A DNA stretch of 64,000 nt. Origin: an uncultured Granulosicoccus sp. (GTDB lineage Bacteria > Pseudomonadota > Gammaproteobacteria > Granulosicoccales > Granulosicoccaceae). The DNA lies in assembly GCA_937924505.1 (NCBI GenBank), contig CALDSR010000019.1, forward strand, positions 1 to 64,000, written 5' to 3'. Positions 37,013-45,850 of this stretch are shown here, piece by piece; the stretch's first letter is position 1; each line of letters opens with the position of its first letter. The position numbers and the translations under genes are program-made. The notes beneath the pieces are model-generated. The model was not told the DNA's origin and searched no databases. It was given only the letters and a program-made list of their open reading frames with translations.

Positions 37013-37822
37013 CTATTTGCCCTGGAACTGTGGCTTACGTTTTTCCATAAATGCCTGCCGGCCTTCCACGTAGTCATCTGATGCAAAACACGCTGCAACC
37101 ATTTCATCACAGCGGGTGAGATCACGCTTGGATGGATCGGCTTGCATCACTTGAGTGGCAATAAACTTCATTGCGCGGATAGTCAGAGGCGCATTGTCAG
37201 CAATATTGCTGGCAAGTTCAGTCACCCGTTCAGCGAGTGCGTCTTCTGCGACAACCTCTTGCACCAAGCCCGCTTGAAGCGCTGCATCTGCATCAATGGC
37301 CGTCGCGGTAAACATCAACTTTTTCGCGGTTGAGACGCCCACGGCATTTACCAGTCGTCGGATGGCATCGAACGGATAACCGAGCGCCAACTTTGCCGCG
37401 GGCATCGCAAAGCGCGACTTGGCTGAGGCGATGCGAAAATCGGTGCAGGCAGCCAGATTCAGCCCACCACCAATGCAATGTCCGTTGATCATCGCGATGG
37501 TTGGTTTGGGGTAATTTTCGATGGTCTCGTAAACCACTTTGAGCCGAGCGTTGTAGTGCTGAGTCGCTTCCTTGGAGCCACGCTCTTTTTCAAATTTGGA
37601 TATATCGGCACCCGACACAAATGCTTTGCCGCCTGCGCCAGACAGGATTACAACGCGGACTTGATCATCGTCAGTAAATGCTGTCAAAGCCATCTCAACC
37701 GCATCCCACATTTCTAATGAAACGGCGTTGTAGCGATCGGGGTTGTTGACAACCACATGCCCTGTAGAGCCGTCGACGTGGGCGAGAATTTTGTCTGTTG
37801 GCAGAGACAGATGAGTTGTCAT
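37013..37822 (-). CDS. Enoyl-CoA hydratase/isomerase (crotonase) family protein
   Basis: 269-residue crotonase. CoA-binding and oxyanion-hole segments are AFVSGADISKF and INGHCIGGGLNLAACTDFRIA. The two glutamates that catalyse hydration in classical enoyl-CoA hydratase are absent: the first position reads Asn in GGGLN, and the second region reads MPAAKLALGYP. It may therefore be an isomerase, hydrolase or decarboxylase of the superfamily. I chose ATG 37822 (MTTHLSLPTDK); the frame extends to 37924 with a Cys-rich tail unlike the family. It faces the MBL gene divergently. Confidence 0.86.
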   Translation of the reverse strand: MTTHLSLPTDKILAHVDGSTGHVVVNNPDRYNAVSLEMWDAVEMALTAFTDDDQVRVVILSGAGGKAFVSGADISKFEKERGSKEATQHYNARLKVVYETIENYPKPTIAMINGHCIGGGLNLAACTDFRIASAKSRFAMPAAKLALGYPFDAIRRLVNAVGVSTAKKLMFTATAIDADAALQAGLVQEVVAEDALAERVTELASNIADNAPLTIRAMKFIATQVMQADPSKRDLTRCDEMVAACFASDDYVEGRQAFMEKRKPQFQGK

Positions 37823-37944
37823 AAGGCTTTTCTTGCCGGATTGATTCAAGAGATGAATCAAGTATAGTGGTTTCGGAGAGCAAGCTCGACACCTGAATAG
37901 ACAACCTGACGCACAATTTCGCATGGCAACTCGGGATAACGATT

Positions 37945-38826
37945 ATGAAAGTAACGCTGCTGGGAACCGGGTCTCCGGTGCCGATGAAAAATCGGGCGAG
38001 CTCGGGCTATCTGGTAGAAATTGGTGACGAGATTCTTGTCTTTGATCACGGCGCTGGCGCTCACGAGAATTTTCTTCGCACGGGCTATAGCGCAACAGAC
38101 TTGAACACGATATTTTTTACGCACTTGCATTCTGATCACTGTCTGGACTACGCAAGACTGGTCCACAGTCGATGGGATCAGGGAGCGGGGAAAATTCCTG
38201 AACTACAGGTTTATGCACCTGCTTATATGCAACGCATGACTGACCTGTTGTTTGGTGACCAAGGTGCTTTCCATAGTGATCTCGACGGTCGCCTCAATTC
38301 GGCAGGTAGCCAACTTGTTTATCAGAACCGCGGTGGCGTATTACCGCGAAAACGACCAGCCCCCGATGTCACGCCTCTTTATGATGGGCTGATTGTTGAA
38401 ACCGACAACTGGAAGATAACGGTGAGAGAGGTTTTCCATCAACCCGGGCATATCGAACCTTATGGGTTTCGTCTGGAAACAGACGAAGGGGTACTGGTGT
38501 ATTCAGGTGATACCGGGCCCTGTGATGGAATCTCGGATTTGGCAAAAGACGCTGATATGATGATTCACATGTGTTACTTCATTTCAGGCACGTTTACCAA
38601 AGGCAACAGATTAGCCTCGTCAGGGCATCTGGAGTGTGCACAGCTGGCGGCTGATCAAAATGTAAAGACGCTGGTAACCACTCACTTCACACCGCAAATG
38701 GATGCACCAGGCGTCAAGGAAAAATGCCTTGGGGAAATGCGGGAGATTTACAAAGGTCGCATAGTGTGGGGTGAAGATCTCATGGAGCTCTCATTGCACC
38801 CGGATGACATCCCGCACATGGGGTAA
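37945..38826 (+). CDS. MBL-fold metallohydrolase (RNase Z/arylsulfatase-like)
   Basis: 293-residue metallo-beta-lactamase-fold hydrolase. It starts MKVTLLGTGSP, as RNase Z-like members do. The zinc motif is H60-L-H62-S-D64-H65, with further ligands in HQPGHIEPYGF, YSGDTGP and TTHFTP. It lacks the tRNase Z exosite, so a small-molecule ester, thioester or sulfate ester substrate is likelier. It is followed 42 bp later by the DUF1932 dehydrogenase gene. Confidence 0.86.
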   Translation: MKVTLLGTGSPVPMKNRASSGYLVEIGDEILVFDHGAGAHENFLRTGYSATDLNTIFFTHLHSDHCLDYARLVHSRWDQGAGKIPELQVYAPAYMQRMTDLLFGDQGAFHSDLDGRLNSAGSQLVYQNRGGVLPRKRPAPDVTPLYDGLIVETDNWKITVREVFHQPGHIEPYGFRLETDEGVLVYSGDTGPCDGISDLAKDADMMIHMCYFISGTFTKGNRLASSGHLECAQLAADQNVKTLVTTHFTPQMDAPGVKEKCLGEMREIYKGRIVWGEDLMELSLHPDDIPHMG

Positions 38827-38867
38827 GGTTTTATGGGCTTGGTTTGTGTCTATAGGAGGTTGTTGCA

Positions 38868-39677
38868 GTGATTAAACTGGCCTTATTCGGGCTTGGAGAA
38901 GCGGGTGGTCTGATTGGATCGGATCTAGCCAGTTCGGGAAGAGCGAGCGGAGTGGAAATAGGTTTGTTCGGGTTCGATCCGGCGGATGTAAAAACACCTG
39001 ACGGCATAATACGAACAGCTACTGCTGAGGAAGCCGTTTCAAAAGCCGACTATGTATTGTCTTTCACCGGTTCTGTTGATGCCAGGACTGCATTGAATCA
39101 GGCTATCGACGCCATACCCGAATCTGCCATTTATGCTGACTTTGCCAGTGCAAGCGCTGGACTAAAGAGAGATCTTGCCAAGAGCGCGAACAGTGCTGGC
39201 TTCAAATTCTGTGATGTAGCGCTGATGGCGATGGTGCCAGGCAACGGTATTAAAACACCGGCGATGCTGGCAGGTAACGGCGCCATAGCGTTGAAGGATC
39301 TTTTAGTCAATTTCGGTATGCCAATAGATATTGTCAGCGAAAATGCTGGAGATGCTGCAGAGCGTAAATTGTTGCGCAGTGTCGTTATTAAAGGGCTTGC
39401 CGGTTTGTTGATCGAAGCATTGGAAGGTGCGCATCAGGCAGGTTGTCAGGAATGGCTGTGGAAAAACCTGGTAGATGAGTTTACGGCGATGGATCAACGT
39501 ATGTTGCAAAGACTTGTTCAAGGTACTGGCGTTCACGCACACCGGAGGTTCTTTGAAATGGAGGCTTCAGCGCAACAACTCACAGAACTCGGTCTCGAAC
39601 CATTGATGACAACTGCGACAGTTCTGAGTCTTGAAAAAGTAATGCGCGCAGGCGTGCCCGACGTACCCAGTGTTTAG
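38868..39677 (+). CDS. NAD(P)-dependent oxidoreductase with DUF1932 C-terminal domain
   Basis: 269 residues. An N-terminal 6-phosphogluconate-dehydrogenase-like Rossmann domain (ALFGLGEAGGLIGSDL; DFASASAGLKRDLA) is joined to a DUF1932 helical domain (ERKLLRSVVIKGLAGLLIEALEGAHQAG). Related beta-hydroxyacid dehydrogenases oxidise small hydroxy acids. The start is a GTG at 38868, supported by a perfect AGGAGGT ribosome site 8 nt upstream. Its stop lies 2 bp from the end of the converging ThDP-enzyme gene. Confidence 0.87.
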   Translation: MIKLALFGLGEAGGLIGSDLASSGRASGVEIGLFGFDPADVKTPDGIIRTATAEEAVSKADYVLSFTGSVDARTALNQAIDAIPESAIYADFASASAGLKRDLAKSANSAGFKFCDVALMAMVPGNGIKTPAMLAGNGAIALKDLLVNFGMPIDIVSENAGDAAERKLLRSVVIKGLAGLLIEALEGAHQAGCQEWLWKNLVDEFTAMDQRMLQRLVQGTGVHAHRRFFEMEASAQQLTELGLEPLMTTATVLSLEKVMRAGVPDVPSV

Positions 39678-39679
39678 GA

Positions 39680-41344
39680 TTACGGGTTTGTATGCGCGGC
39701 CTTGTGCGCTTTGAGGATTTGTGGCGAGGTAATCTGGTCGGAGATATGAATGTCCCAAACGGTGGGTGATTGCAACGTTAAGAATTCATCCATGTGTTTC
39801 GCCAGATTTTCAAGATCTGTGATTGTCGCCCCAACCAGGTCAAAGCCACGACTGATACCGGAAAAATCAGGACGGCCAAAAACAGAACCTGCATCAGTAA
39901 CGCCATCTGCGCGTAATTTATGTACCTCCGACCCGTAAGCGCCATCGTTCAAGACAACCGTCAGTATTTTTAATCCGTGTCGCTTGATGGTTTCAAGTTC
40001 CTGAATATTCATCAGGACGGAGCCGTCACCATCGAGCAACACAATGGGCCTGTCTGGATGTGCGGCAGCGATGCCCATCGCAAATGATGTTCCGTTGCCT
40101 ATCGCGCCAAAGTCTCGAATAACGGTGTAGTGACTCTGCGGGTGTCTATTCATCTGCGCGGTGTAGTAAGCGCAGTGTCCAGAGGTATTCACGATATGGC
40201 AGTTCGGTGGAATGATTTCACTGAGCTTGTTCACCACCGCCATCGGATGTAAGGCACCATCCGATGTTGTACATGTGGAGGGTTCGGGTAGTCTTAGTGC
40301 TGCATCCGACCTTGTTCGTATTTCCTCAGTGCGCCAACCCGTGCGCCTCGTCGCACCTTCTTTAAGTGTCTTGTAGAGAGCGTGTGCACCCAGGTACGCA
40401 TCGGATGTAATCATCAAGTCGGCAGCTTTTCGACCTTGGACAAGCTCTCGAGGATCAATGTCGATGTGGATCACCTTTGCATGGGGTGTAAGGCTACCAC
40501 CATCAAACGTATGAGCTGCCAGGCGTGAGCCAATGCCAATGACCAGATCAGCTTCTGCAAATATTTCTTTCGCAGCTTCGGTTGCGTATCCGCCTGCAAC
40601 ACCCAGGCAATACGCCTGATCATGAAACAGTCCTTTGGCCGGAAGTGTCGTGGCCAGGCAGGCGCCAATTTGTTCGGCCAGCGCAATACAGGCTGATTTT
40701 GCTGCATCGGTTGCAGCGCCCAGTCCGGCCAGCACAACGGGGCGTTCCGACCTGGTTATCCACGATGCTGCTTGTTCAATAGCCTGTGGATCGGGGCCAA
40801 GTGGTGGGGGTGCGATGAACAATTCTTCCGACGTTGGACTTTCTGGTTCGCGACGACAAACGTGTTGTTGTAAATCAAACGGTACACCAAGGACAATTGG
40901 TTTTTGCATCTTCCTGGCGTCAGCAAACGCATGATGAATATCGCTGATGATTGACGTTGGATCGTGCAGCGCTTGATAGTCAGCTCCGCACGCTTCTACA
41001 AATGGTCGTTGATCAATACCTTGGTTGTACCAGGACTTATTCAAAGGAGCTTCACCAGCGAACACCACCAATGGAATACGGGCTCTTACCGCGATTGGCA
41101 GGATCGTCATGATCTGGGTCACACCCGGTCCGCATGTGACACTCGCAACGCCAACCTTGCCAGCGGCACGTGCATAAGCGGTCGCACCGGCCACAGCAGC
41201 ATGCTCATGACGTGTATAGATGAAACGTACGCCAGTTTCAGCGAGCGCGCCTGCCCAATGCATGTTCGCATCGCCCAATAAAGCAAAACAGGTTTCAACG
41301 CGTTCACGATAAAAAGCGTCGGCAAGGGCTTCATAAATTCTCAT
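39680..41344 (-). CDS. Thiamine diphosphate-dependent enzyme (acetolactate synthase/decarboxylase-like)
   Basis: 554-residue ThDP enzyme with the three usual domains. The N-terminal Pyr domain has the catalytic Glu in YTRHEHAAV and the VTCGPGVTQIM loop. A middle domain has GIGSRLAAHTFDG. The C-terminal PP domain has the Mg/ThDP motif GDGSVLMNIQELETI...LND. It probably decarboxylates or ligates a 2-keto acid. It is the last gene of the tctC-tctB-tctA-abrB operon (4-bp overlap with abrB), so the imported carboxylate or its keto derivative may be the substrate. It is not an obvious anabolic IlvB, as no small subunit accompanies it. Confidence 0.88.
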   Translation of the reverse strand: MRIYEALADAFYRERVETCFALLGDANMHWAGALAETGVRFIYTRHEHAAVAGATAYARAAGKVGVASVTCGPGVTQIMTILPIAVRARIPLVVFAGEAPLNKSWYNQGIDQRPFVEACGADYQALHDPTSIISDIHHAFADARKMQKPIVLGVPFDLQQHVCRREPESPTSEELFIAPPPLGPDPQAIEQAASWITRSERPVVLAGLGAATDAAKSACIALAEQIGACLATTLPAKGLFHDQAYCLGVAGGYATEAAKEIFAEADLVIGIGSRLAAHTFDGGSLTPHAKVIHIDIDPRELVQGRKAADLMITSDAYLGAHALYKTLKEGATRRTGWRTEEIRTRSDAALRLPEPSTCTTSDGALHPMAVVNKLSEIIPPNCHIVNTSGHCAYYTAQMNRHPQSHYTVIRDFGAIGNGTSFAMGIAAAHPDRPIVLLDGDGSVLMNIQELETIKRHGLKILTVVLNDGAYGSEVHKLRADGVTDAGSVFGRPDFSGISRGFDLVGATITDLENLAKHMDEFLTLQSPTVWDIHISDQITSPQILKAHKAAHTNP

Positions 41345-42405
41345 GTTTTTGGTACCAACTTAAACACGCGACGGGACAGAAATTTCCCAAACCCTATCGT
41401 CATGAGAATTCGAACAAGATGGTGTATGGCGACTACCACCGGACTAAAATTGAGTGATAGTGCAATCAGGCTCATTTCGGCCAGGCCACCTGCGGCAAAG
41501 CTGATAAACATGGCACCAAAATCAGCGGGTACGAACTGAACCAGGACTGATGCGAAGGAGGCGGCAAGAAAAAGCATGTACACGCCTGCTAGTAAACCCA
41601 TTCCCAAGCCGCGTACCAGAAGTCGTCGCGACATGCCGGAGAATTGAGCACCCAGCGCTGTACCAACCATATACTGAGCCGCATTGCCAAGCCATGGCGG
41701 AATATCGATCTCGACAATACCGCCGACCGACAGTGTCAATGCCAACAACAAGGGCCCTAGCATATGGGACACCGGTAATCTGGCTAGCCGACCGACGAAC
41801 AGGCCCACCAGTGCAATCGCGATGATCAGTGCGACGTCGACAACGTCATAGTCGACGGTGGCCATTGATTGTCCGGCCAATGACCCCACCGCATTCCCCT
41901 GAACAAAAAGAAAAAGAAGGGGCACTGAAGACACGACCAATATGATTCGTATGAAATGCTGTGCCGTGACAATTCTAAGATCAGCGCCAGCTTCTTCAGC
42001 TAACGCAGCGGAATCGATAATGCCTCCAGGCAGAGAGGCAAAATACGCATCAAGTTTGTCGTAGCGACCAATCCCTCGCATGATGGCATAGCTACCACCG
42101 TGGGCTAACAAGATAAAGGGAATCAGGGCAAGGCCTGAAATCCAGAACTGTGGCAACAAGGTCAGGAGCTCAGGCGAAAATCGCGAACCGATCATTGCCC
42201 CGATGATGGACATGAAAACCAACCGTACCCAACGCGACAGTTTGGGCAGTCGCTTGTCGCGACGCTCGTACCAGAGCACAAAGCAGGCCGCACCGAAAAT
42301 GCCACCAAGCATGAATGGCATTGGCACACCGATCAGGTAAGCACCGATTCCCCCGAGTAAACCGAAGAAGAAGATTGGCAGGAAGCGAATATCTACCCTG
42401 GCCAC
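41341..42405 (-). CDS. AbrB-family membrane protein
   Basis: 354-residue polytopic protein of the AbrB/PF05145 family (once called ammonia monooxygenase regulators). It is built as two similar halves, each with GxxxGxxxGxPxxxMLGG-like starts (LLGGIGAYLIGVPMPFMLGG and RLPVSHMLGPLLLALTLSVGG). ASLPGGIIDSA and AAGGLAEMSLIALSL are typical. The start is GTG 42405 with AAGGAC upstream. It lies between tctA and the ThDP enzyme, so it may be a second transporter or an efflux partner for the same compound family. Confidence 0.85.
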   Translation of the reverse strand: MARVDIRFLPIFFFGLLGGIGAYLIGVPMPFMLGGIFGAACFVLWYERRDKRLPKLSRWVRLVFMSIIGAMIGSRFSPELLTLLPQFWISGLALIPFILLAHGGSYAIMRGIGRYDKLDAYFASLPGGIIDSAALAEEAGADLRIVTAQHFIRIILVVSSVPLLFLFVQGNAVGSLAGQSMATVDYDVVDVALIIAIALVGLFVGRLARLPVSHMLGPLLLALTLSVGGIVEIDIPPWLGNAAQYMVGTALGAQFSGMSRRLLVRGLGMGLLAGVYMLFLAASFASVLVQFVPADFGAMFISFAAGGLAEMSLIALSLNFSPVVVAIHHLVRILMTIGFGKFLSRRVFKLVPKT

Positions 42406-42413
42406 GAAGGTCC

Positions 42414-44048
42414 TTATTGCTTGTCAGCGTGTCGAGAACGGTAGGTCGACCAGGCACGGAAGATCACGACTGCCGCCCCAATGATCAAAAATATTGGGGC
42501 ATACGAAAACTTGCCCTGATACTCGAAGCTTGTGAATATCAGAAAGCCCTTGTCCGAGATAATCATGGATTGACGAAAAGCTTCTTCCATACTTGACGTT
42601 AATACAAACGCGATGATGAAAGCTGCAGCCGAGAAATTAGTGCGCCGCATTGAGTAACCGATTACGCCGAACAGTAATGCAAAGCCAACGTCCCAAATGG
42701 ACGCACGAGAGGAATAGCTTGCTGCCAGCGCGGTCATGAAGATAAACGGGTAGAGATACTGCGTGGGTAGTATTGCAATCATTCGTCCGATAAACGGGGC
42801 AGCAAAATACCCGATAATGGCGTAACAGGCTATACCGATCAGGCCAGCAGCGAAGACACCAAAGATAAATTCGCGCGGGCTGATAAGCTGTCCACCCATA
42901 AAGAGCGGTGGCTCGCTTGCAAAGATGCTTGGCCCCGGCTGCAAGCCGTTGACCAGAAACATACCAATCAACACAGCAGCGATGGTTGAACCTGGAATAC
43001 CCAGCGTCAGCAATGGAATCATGGATGGGCCTGATACGGCATTGTTGGCTGACTCAGGTGCTGCAATACCTTCGACGATGCCGGTGCCCCATTCCTTTTT
43101 GTTTTTAGAGCGTCGCTTCTCTTCACCATAGGCAACGAAACACGCGACCGACGAACCGAGCCCAGGCATCATCCCGATCAAAGAGCCGTAGATGGACGAA
43201 CGAAACATCAGCGGAACGCAGCGCTTGAATTCGGGCCAGGTGAAGTAGTGTGCACTTGGGTTGTCGATTTTTTCGATGGCAAGATCGATCATCTTGACCT
43301 TTGCCGCTTTTTCCGCCTGAATGATGACTTCGGAGATGACGAATACACCGATAAGCAGCGGTACCAGCGCCATACCCGATTCCAACTCATCAATGCCCAT
43401 GGTCATCTTGAATTGCCCGGTGATGATGTCCTCGCCGATCAGACCGACCACCGCGCCAAACAGCGTGGAAATAATGCCCTTGATAATACTGTCGCTGACG
43501 ACAGAGCCGATAACAACGAATGCCATCAAGTAGATGGCAAAGTTCTCGGGCGGGCCAAACTGACGGGTGAACGCGGCAATGGACACAGCACCGAAGATCA
43601 ACACGATCTCGCCGAAGTAATCGCCATAGGCTGAGGCAACGGTTGCGGTCTTGAGTGCTTTACCAGCTTGCCCCTTTTGAGTCATGGGGTAGCCATCCTG
43701 CATGGTGGCGGCCGACGCTGCGGTACCCGGCGTATTGAACAGAATCGCGGCGATTGAGCCCCCATAGCGGCCGGATTTACCGATCACGTACAGAAACGCA
43801 AGACCCGCAAGCCCACCGATTTCATCGTTATAAGCGATGAGTATCGGCAGCATCATCGCGATAGCGGCGGCGGCGGTCAGCCCGGGCAGCGCACCAAAAA
43901 CAATGCCGACAAATGCGGCGAGCACGACAAATATAATTGCATAAGGATCGTTGAACAGAATGACAAAGCCACAAGTGATATCGAAAAAAATCGACAGAAA
44001 GCCAAGCGATTCAAAAAACGTTTCAACACCCGCACATTGATTTTGCAA
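42414..44048 (-). CDS. tctA: Tripartite tricarboxylate transporter large membrane subunit TctA
   Basis: 544-residue membrane permease of the TTT family. The first half holds FGALPGLTAAAAIAMMLPI and the second half MMPGLGSSVACFVAY, the two conserved PGL motifs, plus FNTPGTAASAATMQDGYPM and TLGIPGSTIAAVLIG. The first codon is TTG 44048, immediately after the tctB stop; no better start precedes the family region. It moves a carboxylate delivered by TctC. Citrate-like acids are classical, but substrates vary widely. Confidence 0.92.
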   Translation of the reverse strand: MQNQCAGVETFFESLGFLSIFFDITCGFVILFNDPYAIIFVVLAAFVGIVFGALPGLTAAAAIAMMLPILIAYNDEIGGLAGLAFLYVIGKSGRYGGSIAAILFNTPGTAASAATMQDGYPMTQKGQAGKALKTATVASAYGDYFGEIVLIFGAVSIAAFTRQFGPPENFAIYLMAFVVIGSVVSDSIIKGIISTLFGAVVGLIGEDIITGQFKMTMGIDELESGMALVPLLIGVFVISEVIIQAEKAAKVKMIDLAIEKIDNPSAHYFTWPEFKRCVPLMFRSSIYGSLIGMMPGLGSSVACFVAYGEEKRRSKNKKEWGTGIVEGIAAPESANNAVSGPSMIPLLTLGIPGSTIAAVLIGMFLVNGLQPGPSIFASEPPLFMGGQLISPREFIFGVFAAGLIGIACYAIIGYFAAPFIGRMIAILPTQYLYPFIFMTALAASYSSRASIWDVGFALLFGVIGYSMRRTNFSAAAFIIAFVLTSSMEEAFRQSMIISDKGFLIFTSFEYQGKFSYAPIFLIIGAAVVIFRAWSTYRSRHADKQ

Positions 44049-44558
44049 TTACTTTGCTCCGGTAATCCAATTCGTGTACGGACGCATGTCTACTAACGCG
44101 CCTTTGGGGTCGTTCAACAACATAATGCCCATAAATACCCACTGAAAGACGATGGCCAGGACGATACCGCTGATGACCATCGCAAACCAGTTGCGAACAC
44201 CAAACGTGTACAGCATGGCAATCAAGGTGAAGATCACCGCAACGAAGTAACCAAAGCCCCAAAACAGTGTGACGAACAGAACACCGCAAGCCATGATCAT
44301 AAAGATTCTTGCAACGTCGCTTTCGAGGAAGCCGTAGCCATCTTGTAAATCACCGGCTTTACCAAGAAACGCTCTCAGCGCAAGCCAAAGCCCACCGAAC
44401 ACCAGTGATGCGGCCAGTATTAACGGTAACGTTCTCGGTCCGACCGATTCGCGTGACGTTTCGATGGTGAAGGCTTGATAGATGAAAAAAATGCCAACCA
44501 ACAGAACTGCGGCGCTGACACCATATTCCACTTTGGTTTTGTATTGGGGGCTACTCAT
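44049..44558 (-). CDS. tctB: Tripartite tricarboxylate transporter small membrane subunit TctB
   Basis: 169-residue protein with four predicted membrane helices. Family features include ESVGPRTLPLILAASLV and WGFGYFVAVIF. I chose ATG 44558, which has AGAAGGA 5 nt upstream; the frame stays open to 44612 without a good site. It partners TctA in the importer. Confidence 0.88.
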   Translation of the reverse strand: MSSPQYKTKVEYGVSAAVLLVGIFFIYQAFTIETSRESVGPRTLPLILAASLVFGGLWLALRAFLGKAGDLQDGYGFLESDVARIFMIMACGVLFVTLFWGFGYFVAVIFTLIAMLYTFGVRNWFAMVISGIVLAIVFQWVFMGIMLLNDPKGALVDMRPYTNWITGAK

Positions 44559-44612
44559 GTGTCCTTCTCTTTTGATCGATCCGACACCGGCGATCAAGCT
44601 GACACCGGACAC

Positions 44613-44668
44613 AAAAAAGGCAGTCGGCTCGGCCTACCGAGCCGGACTTGCCCGGACGGTAGGTCCGG
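44613..44668 (-). terminator. Tandem hairpins between tctC and tctB
   Basis: Two GC-rich stems follow the tctC stop on the minus strand: a 6-bp stem at 44652-44668 and an 8-bp CGGCTCGG/CCGAGCCG stem with 4-nt loop at 44625-44644. Six Ts (44618-44613) follow 6 nt later. This is probably partial termination that keeps binding-protein mRNA above permease mRNA. Confidence 0.7.
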
Positions 44669-44711
44669 CCAGGCAGGTCCAGCTGGGTAAGCCCCAACCG
44701 CGGATCACAAC

Positions 44712-45686
44712 TTACTGATTTGCGATAATTTCTTTAACGACAGGACCCATGACTGAAAACATGGTGTCTTGAGCGGCAGTGGCTGCAGCTGAGTCGGTGT
44801 AGAACGACGCCAGATCGTTACCTGACATATAACGCTTGTAGCCGTCGAGTTCGGCAATATGCGCAATCGCGGCGCCGACATCTTCCTTGACTTCGTCAGG
44901 TACACCGTTTTTACCAAACAAGCACATGAGACCGGTGAAATCGATGCCGTCGGTGCCTTGCTCTTTAAACGTTGCCAGGTCCGCTGCCATCGGATCACGT
45001 TCAGCGCCTGCCGAGGCAAGTGCACGGATGTCATTTTCAAAACCCACGACTGTGTTCACACCGCCAAAGACCGCTTCAACCGATTGTGATACCAGAGCCG
45101 CACGTGCTTTTGAACCACCTTTAAAAGGCACTTTCTTGTGAGGGATGCCATGGGTGTCAAAAAAGATATGACCGATCGTTGCGTGCATGGTTGCTGCACC
45201 CGAGGTGCCCCATGTAATTTCTTTGCCCGATGCTTTAGCGTTTTCAATAAACTCCTGCATGGTTGTTGCCGGGTTCGAGGCATGCACTTGCAGCGAAGTC
45301 ACCAACTGCGACGCACAGCCCAGGTTCACGAAGTCTTCAGGGATGTGGTAAGGGCGATCGTCACCTTTGGCCAGTTCGCCGGCGATGAAGGTGCCGATAT
45401 TGATCATGTACAGCGTGTGACCATCAGCGTCTTCGTCCAGAACGGCCTTGGCTGCTTTCTGGCCAGATGCACCGGGCAGATTCACGATGTAGGCTGGTAG
45501 CCCGTTCATGGACGGTGCTTCATGCATATAAGATGCAAACCCGCGTGCCGTGGTATCGGTACCGCCGCCAGCGGAAAAGCCAACCATAATCTTTACAGGC
45601 TTCTCGGGGTAGTCAGCCAGAGCTGCTGTGCCCACGAGCATCGCTGTTGCGGCGAATCCGGTGGCTATTTTCTTTGCAAAAGTCAT
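44712..45686 (-). CDS. tctC: Tripartite tricarboxylate transporter substrate-binding protein TctC (Bug family)
   Basis: 324-residue periplasmic receptor with a Sec signal peptide (about residues 1-24, ending AALA). The Bug-family ligand loops are PVKIMVGFSAGGGTDTTAR and the GTSGAATMHATIG region. The strong ribosome site GGAGGAA precedes the ATG. It is the first gene of the TTT operon and diverges from a CoA-transferase gene across a region with repeated TGCACGT boxes. Confidence 0.92.
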   Translation of the reverse strand: MTFAKKIATGFAATAMLVGTAALADYPEKPVKIMVGFSAGGGTDTTARGFASYMHEAPSMNGLPAYIVNLPGASGQKAAKAVLDEDADGHTLYMINIGTFIAGELAKGDDRPYHIPEDFVNLGCASQLVTSLQVHASNPATTMQEFIENAKASGKEITWGTSGAATMHATIGHIFFDTHGIPHKKVPFKGGSKARAALVSQSVEAVFGGVNTVVGFENDIRALASAGAERDPMAADLATFKEQGTDGIDFTGLMCLFGKNGVPDEVKEDVGAAIAHIAELDGYKRYMSGNDLASFYTDSAAATAAQDTMFSVMGPVVKEIIANQ

Positions 45687-45716
45687 TTATTCCTCCAATA
45701 TGGTGCAATTATTCTA

Positions 45717-45808
45717 ACGTGCATAAATTGCTTGAATATTAATTGTAAACCCGATGTGCACGTTGCTCAATCGAAATTCGGTGCTTGATGCACGTCTTGC
45801 GAGACGTG
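45717..45808. promoter_or_regulatory. Repeated TGCACGT boxes in the tctC/CoA-transferase intergenic region
   Basis: AACGTGCA at 45717-45724 mirrors TGCACGTT at 45757-45764. A third TGCACGT at 45789-45795 begins a 7-bp inverted repeat CACGTCT/AGACGTG (45791-45808). Three related boxes between two divergent genes look like operator sites for one regulator, which is not encoded next to them. Confidence 0.45.
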
Positions 45809-45850
45809 AGTATTCCTCATTCATAAATTCTGACTGAAAGCGGGGCATTA

